Assembly (NCBI GenBank): GCA_025999115.1
Contig: BNWW01000036.1
Span: 1-24,357, forward strand
Source of the DNA: Bacteroidia bacterium
GTDB lineage: Bacteria > Bacteroidota > Bacteroidia > Bacteroidales > Azobacteroidaceae
DNA length: 24,357 bases
Reading direction: 5' to 3'
The position numbers were made by a program, and so were the translations under genes. The notes beneath the pieces are model-generated. The model was not told where the DNA came from. It did no database searches and saw only the letters and a list, made by a program, of their open reading frames with translations. Shown piece by piece: positions 15,823 to 22,132 of the stretch. The first letter of the stretch is position 1. The number at the start of each line of letters is the position of its first letter.

Positions 15823-16100
15823 TTTCCATTCTTTTTAGCGTTAAACAAATAGGCTCCTGCGCAGAGCGTTAATATTCCCAATCCGCTACCTACGGGACCG
15901 GGTTCAGGTAAAGTTTCACCTGCGCCACGTAAAGAACCGCTAGTGGTAACATCATTCGATTTCCCGGTCATCCCGGCTGCAGTAGTTTCGCTCGGTGGTG
16001 TCGCTCGTTCAAAACGAGTGGAGCGTTCCGTCCCATTCAAAGCGTAGGTGGCAGAAAATGCTCCTACGTTCAAAAGTAAAATTAAAAAAACTTTTTTCAT
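15819..16100 (-). CDS. Small exported protein with C-terminal membrane anchor
   Basis: This 93-aa protein has a signal peptide (MKKVFLILLL to about TYA), a hydrophilic middle, and a C-terminus built of PEPGPVGSG, a hydrophobic stretch LGILTLCAGAYLF and a basic tail NAKKNGK. This three-part ending resembles PEP-CTERM-like sorting or anchoring tails, though no processing enzyme is encoded nearby. The middle (RSTRFERATPPSETTAAGMTG) looks repeat-derived: its DNA carries GTCATCCCGGC and a small palindrome, CTCGTT/AACGAG. It is coupled by ATGA overlap to the T9SS protein downstream. A weak -7 box (TAATTTTG on the minus strand, 16169-16176) lies upstream. Whether the repeat interrupts an older gene cannot be seen. 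Confidence 0.6.
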   Translation of the reverse strand: MKKVFLILLLNVGAFSATYALNGTERSTRFERATPPSETTAAGMTGKSNDVTTSGSLRGAGETLPEPGPVGSGLGILTLCAGAYLFNAKKNGK

Positions 16101-16384
16101 TTTGTATAATATTTAATGAAGTAATGTTGTTTCATGCAATGTAGATTGTTTACATTCTTTATAATACACAAAATTACTCTATTTTAGAATATCAAGTGTT
16201 TTGGACTAAATCAAAAGTAAATTAAAAGGGCTTAATTTTGAATATATATAATTGTAAATCAAATACTTAATTAAATCAAATATTTAAAAAAAGTAAACCG
16301 ATAAAATAAAAAAATAAAACTCATCGGCACTTAATACCGGCAAAAGGTTACAATGATGTCGTGTTTTCTATGTTTGGGCGGGGC
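16101..16384. other. AT-rich intergenic stretch
   Basis: No gene is visible. It holds the probable upstream region of the small protein at 16100, with a -7-like TAATTTTG on the minus strand at 16169-16176; a TTG sits only 16 bases further upstream, shorter than ideal. AAATCAAATA occurs twice near 16256-16285. The remainder is A/T runs. Confidence 0.4.
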
Positions 16385-16480
16385 TTATTTCTTCATTTGT
16401 AAAACCAGACGCCGTTTCGAGAAAGTTAAATCATCGTTCCACTGTTCTTCGTAAAACGTGTAAGTAACGGCAGTTCCTAA
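16385..16480 (-). pseudogene. 3' remnant of an unidentified minus-strand gene
   Basis: On the minus strand a frame with a protein-like sequence, AVTYTFYEEQWNDD followed by LTFSKRRLVLQMKK, ends at a TAA (16385-16387). The frame is closed by a TGA at 16481-16483 with no plausible start between. It looks like the last 30 or so codons of a gene whose body has been lost, the break coinciding with the left end of the SusC fragment. I cannot name the family. Confidence 0.4.
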
Positions 16481-17173
16481 TCAGTATTATCATTCATACT
16501 GACAGCCGCATGGAACCGCAACGAAATAATCGATTTGGCGGGACTGCCCTATCTGGCAGGCATGGCGCCTTATTCCGGGGCGGAATTTGCCGGCGCTGTT
16601 ACGCGCTTCGGCGTGGGCTATCCGGTCGGCTCGTTCTACCTGAAACGCTATGCAGGGCTTGACGCCAACGGTATAGCTCAGTTCTACGTTGCCGACGGTA
16701 CACTGACTACCACCCCCGACCAGGAAAAGGACAAGTATTATATGGGCAATGCCAATCCTTCATGGAGCTTCGGATGGAACAACATGTTCTACTACGGTAA
16801 CTGGGAAGCCTCTTTCTTCTTCAACGTTGCGCTCGGCATGAAACGCCTCAATATGATAGACTATTTCACGTCAATGGCGCTGGAAGTGCCGGTTACGAAA
16901 GACGGATGGTACAAAAGCTGGGATTACCTCAACGAAATGGGCGGCGACCTGTCCGCAGCCGTATATCAAGCCCGCAAGGACAACCCCAACCGCGCAACCA
17001 CCAGCGACTCCGACCGCTGGCTCGAAGACGCCTCGTACCTGCGCCTGAAAAATGTCAGCATTGCGTACCGGTTCCCGAAAAAGTGGCTGAAGTTTGCCGA
17101 TGTGCGCCTGTCGCTCAGTGCGCAAAACCTGCTCACCATTACCGGCTACAAAGGACTCGACCCCAACGCATAA
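16481..17173 (+). pseudogene. Fragment of a SusC/RagA-type TonB-linked outer-membrane protein
   Basis: Homology-like sequence starts near 16498 (TAAWNRNEIIDLAGLPY) and runs about 225 codons to a stop at 17171-17173. Typical SusC C-terminal features are present: GYPVGSFYLKRYAGLDANG, YYMGNANPSWSFGWNNMFYYGNWEASFFFNV, WLEDASYLRLKNVSIAYRFP and LSLSAQNLLTITGYKGLDPNA. Both ends are missing: the plug and most of the barrel upstream, and the last strands after GLDPNA, where relatives continue to an aromatic final residue. There is no signal peptide. It is visibly richer in G and C than the genes around it, suggesting transfer from another genome followed by deletion. It cannot form a barrel alone. Confidence 0.85.
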
Positions 17174-17551
17174 TGCGGTAATGAGCGATGCTATCAATGC
17201 TATAGACCTGCCTGCACCGCTCTTGAATTTGCCGGCAGTGTTGCCACCGCCGACCGCCTTGTCCGCAGGTAGATAACTTTGACGCCGCCTCACATTTGAA
17301 TGGAAAATGGCAAAAGGTTCAAAGTAAAAATTACAGATTAAAAACAAAAACGACTTATCAAAGTGTTAAAGACAGCAATGCCAAGAGCCGTCGGGCAGCA
17401 GCCATTGCCACACTCGAAACAGTGATTACCGACAACGAAGACGAAGGACATGCTTTCAAAATTTGTATATTTGACCCATCCCTCTTTGTAAGCATTTAAA
17501 ACGCGCTTAGAAAATTTCATGCGTTTACCCTGAAAAAATGCTGTTTTCTCA
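17174..17551. other. Decayed DNA between the SusC fragment and the aromatic operon
   Basis: The first 100 bases keep the high GC of the SusC fragment but have no continuation of its frame. Short frames exist on both strands (plus 17296-17499, 67 aa; minus 17338-17520, 60 aa). I recognise neither, and they overlap, so at most one can be real. A TATATTTG at 17466-17473 resembles a -7 box but lacks a -33 partner. Confidence 0.4.
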
Positions 17552-17580
17552 TTGTTTTTCCAAAAAAAGTATTACTTTTG
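17552..17580 (+). promoter_or_regulatory. Promoter of the Phe/Tyr operon
   Basis: TTG (17552-17554) and TACTTTTG (17573-17580) fit the Bacteroidetes -33 and -7 boxes with an 18-base gap, slightly short of the usual 19-21. Transcription would start near 17587, about 18 bases before the leader-peptide ATG. Confidence 0.65.
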
Positions 17581-17604
17581 CACCGAATTTGATAACATTT
17601 ATTA

Positions 17605-17679
17605 ATGAATCGATTTTATAGCACATATTCTTTTTATTATTTTTACTTTAGTAAGCAAGTAAGACAGGATTTTGTGTGA
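17605..17679 (+). CDS. Phe/Tyr-rich attenuation leader peptide
   Basis: This 24-codon ORF lies between the promoter and the pheA terminator. It encodes five Phe and five Tyr; nine of the ten fall in residues 4-15, including the run FYYFYF (codons 17632-17649). Six aromatics in a row are not expected by chance, and the genes downstream make exactly these two amino acids. The stop (17677-17679) lies inside the first arm of the antiterminator stem, so a ribosome that finishes the peptide would cover that arm. The start is the only ATG in this frame; no strong Shine-Dalgarno is visible, which is normal for this phylum. The product itself probably has no function. Confidence 0.85.
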   Translation: MNRFYSTYSFYYFYFSKQVRQDFV

Positions 17680-17723
17680 TAAATCAAGAATGCAAAAATT
17701 AAAATTAAATATAAAATCCTGTC
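17663..17723 (+). promoter_or_regulatory. Antiterminator stem of the Phe/Tyr attenuator
   Basis: GACAGGATTTT (17663-17673) is perfectly complementary to AAAATCCTGTC (17713-17723), and four more pairs (two G-U) extend the stem inward to 17677/17709. Its 3' arm is the 5' arm of the terminator, so the two structures exclude each other. The 5' arm starts 13 bases after the last Phe codon of the aromatic run, just beyond the footprint of a ribosome stalled there. Confidence 0.8.
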
Positions 17724-17747
17724 GATAATACGGCGGGATTTTTTTTT
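17713..17747 (+). terminator. pheA: Regulated intrinsic terminator before pheA
   Basis: AAAATCCTGTCG (17713-17724) pairs with CGGCGGGATTTT (17731-17742) across an ATAATA loop, 12 pairs with two G-U, and the 3' arm runs into nine Ts (17739-17747). It ends 15 bases before the pheA ATG, too close to serve any upstream gene. It therefore gates entry into the operon. Confidence 0.85.
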
Positions 17748-17762
17748 GAAAAACAAAGTAGA

Positions 17763-18590
17763 ATGAAAACTGTTGCTATTCAAGGTGTTGCAGGCGCGTA
17801 TCATGAAATCGCCGCCCGCGAATATTTCCGGGAAGAAATCGAAATTCTTCCGTGTAATCATTTCAAAGATGTCATTGCGGCTGTGAAGAAAGACCCGAAT
17901 CTGATCGGGATTATGGCCATCGAAAACACCATCGCCGGAAGTTTGTTACAAAATCACGAGTTGATTCGTGAAAGCGATTTGGTAGTGGTCGGCGAACAAA
18001 AAATACGCATCTCACACACGCTGGCCGCACTTCCCGGCGAAACCATCGAAACCGTTACCGAAATCAATTCTCATCCTATCGCCTTGATGCAATGCGGCGA
18101 ATTTTTGAATACTTTACCCAATATCAAAATAGTGGAAGGCGAAGATACCGCTTTGAGCGCCAAACGAATAGCCGACGGAAAATTACAAGGTCATGCGGCG
18201 ATTTGCAGCAGTCGCGCCGCCGAATTATACGGCTTGAAAACGCTTGCATCCGGCATCGAAACCAATAAACGAAATTTTACACGCTTCCTTTTATTAGCTA
18301 ACCGATGGTTGGCCGAAGATTTGGTTGATTCGACTCAAGTCGGTAAATCGTCGATTGTTTTTACGTTGCCGCATACCGAAGGCAGTTTGTCGAAAGTGTT
18401 GACTATCTTGTCGTTCTACGATATTAACCTGACAAAAATCCAATCTTTGCCGATTATCGGCCGCGAATGGGAATATTTGTTTTATGTGGATTTGACTTTC
18501 TCCAATCTGTTGAAATACAAACAAGGTTTGGATGCAGTAAGACCTCTGACTAAGGATTTTAAAATTTTGGGGGAATACAGGGAAAATTAA
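17763..18590 (+). CDS. pheA: Prephenate dehydratase
   Basis: This enzyme converts prephenate to phenylpyruvate, the committed step to phenylalanine. It is 275 aa, a monofunctional dehydratase without a fused chorismate mutase. The catalytic domain (1-180) starts with AIQGVAGAYHEIAARE and has AIENTIAGSL (53-61) and the active-site NFTRF motif (171-175, T173-R174). Residues 196-270 are an ACT domain for feedback by Phe; the usual ESRP is IQSLP here, followed by GREWEYLFYVD. It is the first gene of the aromatic operon, 15 bases after the attenuator terminator, and the next gene starts 4 bases after its stop. The ATG at 17763 gives the expected N-terminus. Confidence 0.93.
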   Translation: MKTVAIQGVAGAYHEIAAREYFREEIEILPCNHFKDVIAAVKKDPNLIGIMAIENTIAGSLLQNHELIRESDLVVVGEQKIRISHTLAALPGETIETVTEINSHPIALMQCGEFLNTLPNIKIVEGEDTALSAKRIADGKLQGHAAICSSRAAELYGLKTLASGIETNKRNFTRFLLLANRWLAEDLVDSTQVGKSSIVFTLPHTEGSLSKVLTILSFYDINLTKIQSLPIIGREWEYLFYVDLTFSNLLKYKQGLDAVRPLTKDFKILGEYREN

Positions 18591-18611
18591 AATTATGAAT
18601 TACGAATTACG
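18591..18611. repeat. Heptamer tandem repeat supplying a start codon
   Basis: Three units, AATTATG AATTACG AATTACG, span the pheA-aminotransferase junction. The first unit supplies the ATG used as the start of the aminotransferase. The repeat is of the same kind as 8583-8608. Confidence 0.65.
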
Positions 18612-19785
18612 AATAGGGAAGAAAGAAATTGTGCCTGCGAAACGATTAAATTCCGTTAGTGAGTATTATTTTTCAAAGAAATTGAAAGAAGTGGCGGAAA
18701 TGAATGCTCGCGGATTAAATGTGATTAGTTTGGGTGTGGGAAGTCCTGATTTGCCGCCGTCTGATGAAACGATTGAAACCTTGTGCAATTCTGCGCGAAA
18801 AGCCGATGCACACGGTTATCAGCCTTATGTGGGCATTCCCGAACTCCGAAATGCACTGGCTGATTGGTATAAAACGTGGTACAGGGTCGATTTGAATCCG
18901 GATACCGAAATTCAACCTTTAATTGGCTCCAAGGAAGGTGTTTTGCATATTTCGTTGGCTTTTTTGAATCCGGGCGACGGCGTGTTGGTTCCTAATCCGG
19001 GTTATCCGACGTATAGCTCTGTCAGTCAATTGGTTGAAGCCGAAATTATTCCTTACGATTTGATGGAAGATAACGATTGGCAACCCGATTTTGAAGCTTT
19101 GGAACGTTTGGATTTGTCGCGCGTGAAACTGATGTGGGTCAATTATCCAAATATGCCGACCGGCGCGCCGGCTTCCCTGACCTTGTTTCAAAAATTGGTC
19201 GATTTCGGAAAAACACACAACATCGTCATTTGCCACGATAATCCGTACAGTTTTATTTTGAACGATAAACCGTTGAGTCTTTTGGAAATAGAAGGCGCAA
19301 AAGATATTTGCATCGAACTCAATTCGTTGAGTAAATCGCACAATATGCCCGGTTGGCGTATGGCCATGTTGGCTTCCAATGCGCAATTTGTACAATGGAT
19401 TTTGAAAGTGAAAAGCAATATCGACAGCGGACAATTCAAACCGATGATGTTGGCGGCAGCGCAAGCCCTGCAAGCACCGAAAGAATGGTATAACCGTATG
19501 AATCAAGTATATACGGTTCGCCGAAAAATTGCAGAAGAAATCATGTCGGCACTCGGTTGCACATTCGACCCGAAACAATCGGGATTATTTTTATGGGGAA
19601 AAATTCCCGATTCATACCCCGACAGCGGCGCTTTGGCCGATGAAATTTTATACAACGCGCACGTTTTCCTCACGCCCGGATTTATTTTCGGTAGCAACGG
19701 ACAACGCTACGTTCGCATTTCGCTTTGCGCCGACGACAAAAAATTAAAAGAAGCGTTGTTGAGAGTTACGTCATGGCGGGCATGA
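18595..19785 (+). CDS. PLP-dependent aminotransferase (class I/II), probably aromatic
   Basis: This is a fold-type I aminotransferase of 396 aa. Its position between pheA and the DAHP synthase suggests it makes Phe and/or Tyr from phenylpyruvate and 4-hydroxyphenylpyruvate, though aspartate/LL-DAP-type activity is also possible. PLP residues are N186 in NYPNMPTG, D215 and Y218 in CHDNPYSF, the Schiff-base K247 in SLSKSHNMPGWR, and R255. The first 12 residues (MNYELRIGKKEI) come largely from a heptamer repeat. Family members begin at about the VPAKRLNSVSEYYFSKKL segment, where GTG 18631 with a purine-rich GGGAAGAAAG upstream is a good alternative start. The last codons lie in a REP-like element (19773-19793), so the C-terminus may also be altered. 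Confidence 0.88.
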   Translation: MNYELRIGKKEIVPAKRLNSVSEYYFSKKLKEVAEMNARGLNVISLGVGSPDLPPSDETIETLCNSARKADAHGYQPYVGIPELRNALADWYKTWYRVDLNPDTEIQPLIGSKEGVLHISLAFLNPGDGVLVPNPGYPTYSSVSQLVEAEIIPYDLMEDNDWQPDFEALERLDLSRVKLMWVNYPNMPTGAPASLTLFQKLVDFGKTHNIVICHDNPYSFILNDKPLSLLEIEGAKDICIELNSLSKSHNMPGWRMAMLASNAQFVQWILKVKSNIDSGQFKPMMLAAAQALQAPKEWYNRMNQVYTVRRKIAEEIMSALGCTFDPKQSGLFLWGKIPDSYPDSGALADEILYNAHVFLTPGFIFGSNGQRYVRISLCADDKKLKEALLRVTSWRA

Positions 19786-19793
19786 CTCGCCAT
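19773..19793. repeat. REP-like hairpin at the aminotransferase stop
   Basis: ATGGCG (19773-19778) pairs with CGCCAT (19788-19793) around the nine-base loop GGCATGACT. It provides the last codons and stop of the aminotransferase gene. Stem length, loop length and loop core match the element at 14023-14043. Confidence 0.7.
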
Positions 19794-19833
19794 CCCCAAA
19801 ATATCGTTAATAAAATTTTAAAATATATACAAC

Positions 19834-20901
19834 ATGGAATTAGAATCAATTTTATTATCCGGCATCAGCGAGCAACGCCCGATGGTAATCGCCGGCCCCT
19901 GCAGCGCCGAAACGGAAGCGCAAGTGATGGAAACCGCCAAAGCATTGGCATCCAAAGGTATAAAAATTTATCGCGCCGGAATCTGGAAACCACGCACCAA
20001 ACCGGGTGGTTTTGAAGGTGTTGGCGTAGAAGGACTTGCGTGGTTGCAGCGAGTGAAACGCGAAACTGGAATGTACGTTTCGACCGAAGTTGCTACCAAA
20101 GACCACGTTTTGGAAGCTGTAAAATACGACATGGATTTGTTGTGGATCGGCGCCCGCACTTCGGCTAATCCGTTTGCGGTACAGGAAATTGCAGATGCTT
20201 TGAAAGCGATTGATTACAAAGGAGTGGTATTAATCAAAAATCCGGTTAATCCCGATTTGGAATTGTGGATCGGCGCCGTTGAACGGATTTACAATGCCGG
20301 CATCCGCAAAATCGGTGTCATTCACCGGGGGTTCAGTTCGTATGACAAAAAATTATACCGGAATCTTCCGCAATGGCACATTCCCATTGAATTGAAACGT
20401 CGTATGCCGAATTTGCCGCTGATTTCCGACCCCAGCCACATCGGCGGAAAACGCGAATTGATCGCCCCTATTTCGCAACAAGCGATGGATTTGAACTATG
20501 ACGGTTTGATTATCGAAGCGCATTGCTGTCCCGACGAAGCGTGGAGCGACAAAGACCAGCAAGTTACGCCCGATGTTTTGTCGGTTATTCTGAACACATT
20601 AGTCATCCGCGATACGAAACAAACCACCGAAAATCTGACTGAACTCCGTCAGCAAATCGACCAAATCGACGAAGAATTATTGGCGATTTTATCGAAGCGA
20701 ATGCGCGTTTCCCGCGAAATCGGACAATACAAAAAGGAACACAATATGCCGATTTTGCAAACTCACCGTTACGACGAAATTTTGGATAAACGCATCAAGC
20801 AAGCCAACGAAATGGGCATCGGCTCCGATTTTATGAAAGAAATTTTGGAAGCCATCCACGAAGAATCTATTCGCCAACAAATAGAAATATTAAACCAATG
20901 A
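19834..20901 (+). CDS. DAHP synthase fused to chorismate mutase
   Basis: This is a bifunctional 355-aa enzyme. Residues 1-258 are a 3-deoxy-7-phosphoheptulonate synthase of the short (KDO8P-like, type I-beta) class: GPCSAE (21-26), RAGIWKPRTKPGGFEG (47-62), IGARTSANP, LIKNPVNP, HRGFSS, DPSHIGGKR (199-207) and IEAHCCPDEA (228-237) are intact. Residues 266-355 are an AroQ-type chorismate mutase (LTELRQQIDQIDEELLAILSKR, then REIGQYKK), which commonly also serves as the feedback sensor in such fusions. It thus makes the first shikimate-pathway intermediate and converts chorismate to prephenate, feeding pheA and tyrA. Its last four bases overlap the tyrA start (ATGA). Confidence 0.93.
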   Translation: MELESILLSGISEQRPMVIAGPCSAETEAQVMETAKALASKGIKIYRAGIWKPRTKPGGFEGVGVEGLAWLQRVKRETGMYVSTEVATKDHVLEAVKYDMDLLWIGARTSANPFAVQEIADALKAIDYKGVVLIKNPVNPDLELWIGAVERIYNAGIRKIGVIHRGFSSYDKKLYRNLPQWHIPIELKRRMPNLPLISDPSHIGGKRELIAPISQQAMDLNYDGLIIEAHCCPDEAWSDKDQQVTPDVLSVILNTLVIRDTKQTTENLTELRQQIDQIDEELLAILSKRMRVSREIGQYKKEHNMPILQTHRYDEILDKRIKQANEMGIGSDFMKEILEAIHEESIRQQIEILNQ

Positions 20902-21680
20902 AAATTCAAATTTTAGGCGCCGGAAAAATGGGCGCTTTCTTCGCCGATGTGTTAAGTATGGAACATGAAGTCGCTATTTTCGACTCAGATTCCAACCGTT
21001 TGCGCTTCACTTACAATTGCATCCGCATGACGCGACCGGAAGAAATCGCTGATTTTCAACCGGAAATTTTGCTCAATGCGGCCACGGTACAATATACGAT
21101 TGCGGCTTTTGAACAAGTTTTACCGTATCTGTCGCCAGCGTGCATTATCTCGGATATTGCTTCCGTAAAAACCGGATTAAAAGCGTTTTACGAAAAAATG
21201 GGACGTCCATTTGTTTCGACCCATCCGATGTTTGGCCCCACGTTTGCCAATCTCGGCAATCTTTCGTCGGAAAATGCGATTATCATTTCCGAGTCGAATC
21301 ATTTGGGAAAAGTGTTTTTCCGCGATTTATATAATTCGTTGAAACTGAACATCTTTGAATATTCGTTTGAAGAACACGACGAAACGGTAGCCTATTCGCT
21401 TTCGATTCCGTTTGCCTCGACTTTGGTGTTTGCTTCCGTAATGAAACATCAGGAAGCGCCGGGAACGACCTTCAAGAAACACATGAATATTGCCTGCGGT
21501 TTGCTTTCGGAAGACGATTATTTGCTCACGGAAATCTTATTTAATCCGCATACGCCCGAACAATTGGGGAAAATCCGTCGCGAATTGGCCGAATTATTAA
21601 AAATCATCGAAGCGAAAGATTCGGCGGCGATGAAAATCTTTTTGAAAAATGTGCGTGGAAAAATTGATTTCAAATTGTGA
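20898..21680 (+). CDS. tyrA: Prephenate dehydrogenase
   Basis: This enzyme oxidises prephenate to 4-hydroxyphenylpyruvate with NAD(P), the step to tyrosine. It is 260 aa with an N-terminal Rossmann fold (ILGAGKMGAFF, residues 4-14, the Asp of AIFDSDSNRLRF selecting the cofactor ribose). It has the family's ISDIASVKTGLKAFYEKMGRPFVSTHPMFGPT segment (about 93-125), which includes the conserved S/H residues of the active site, and a helical C-terminal half. It is shorter than many TyrA proteins and has no ACT domain, so direct feedback inhibition is not obvious. The start is fixed by the ATGA overlap with the preceding gene. It is the last gene of the operon, with a small terminator 16 bases after the stop. 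Confidence 0.9.
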   Translation: MKIQILGAGKMGAFFADVLSMEHEVAIFDSDSNRLRFTYNCIRMTRPEEIADFQPEILLNAATVQYTIAAFEQVLPYLSPACIISDIASVKTGLKAFYEKMGRPFVSTHPMFGPTFANLGNLSSENAIIISESNHLGKVFFRDLYNSLKLNIFEYSFEEHDETVAYSLSIPFASTLVFASVMKHQEAPGTTFKKHMNIACGLLSEDDYLLTEILFNPHTPEQLGKIRRELAELLKIIEAKDSAAMKIFLKNVRGKIDFKL

Positions 21681-21695
21681 GATATTGGATGAGCG

Positions 21696-21721
21696 GATTA
21701 GAAGAAGACTAATCGTTTTTT
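21696..21721 (+). terminator. Terminator of the Phe/Tyr operon
   Basis: GATTAG (21696-21701) pairs with CTAATC (21709-21714) across seven bases, followed by G and six Ts (21716-21721). It is a modest intrinsic terminator. It overlaps the 3' end of the convergent HlyD remnant. Confidence 0.6.
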
Positions 21722-22132
21722 AATCATATAATCGAATAGGGATATTTTTGCTTCGGCAATTTGCGTTTTCGCCGAAATAAATTTTTCTGTTCGTATAAGT
21801 TGTTTTTTTGAAAATTCATCAACTTTGCAATATGCGTAATGATAAGCGCAAGATTGATTAAGATGAGTTATCTTGTCAATGTAATATACTTTTACTTGTA
21901 GATTTGCTAATTCTGTTTTGGGAATATTATCAAACACAACCGTAAATGTATTTTCAACATGAACAAATTGCTCCAAATTAAGAGGAACAATAATGCGTAT
22001 TATTGTATCGGAATCATTGATATTTACTTGTACATTAATGTCGTGAGTAGGTGTAAACCGGAAGAAAAAACTGCCGGAAACAATCAGCATCAATATTAAT
22101 ACAATAATTCCGGTACCATATCTGATAAGTAC
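21698..22132 (-). pseudogene. HlyD-type membrane-fusion protein remnant
   Basis: The frame opens at a TAG (22133-22135) and reads VLIRYGTGIIVLILMLIVSGSFFFRF, the single membrane helix typical of Bacteroidetes HlyD-like adaptors of peptide exporters, then about 115 residues to the stop. The cytoplasmic start of the family is missing, and the periplasmic part is too short for the usual coiled coil and lipoyl domain; what follows the helix (INVQVNINDSDTI... to LFDYMIKKR) matches only parts of the adaptor. The first possible start codon in the frame is a TTG at 22091-22093, inside the helix. The ABC gene runs into it with a 38-base overlap in another frame. It is probably non-functional. Confidence 0.6.

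Noticed and set aside
17338..17520. 60-aa minus-strand ORF and overlapping 67-aa plus-strand ORF
   Set aside because: Neither is recognisable, they conflict with each other, and they lie in decayed DNA next to a gene fragment.
17587..17763. T-box or other amino-acid riboswitch before pheA
   Set aside because: The leader is only about 175 bases, I find no T-box-like specifier arm or conserved T-box sequence, and the aromatic-rich ORF with two exclusive stems explains the region fully.
18919..19578. 219-aa minus-strand ORF
   Set aside because: Antisense shadow of the aminotransferase, which has all PLP residues; the long open frame reflects codon bias.
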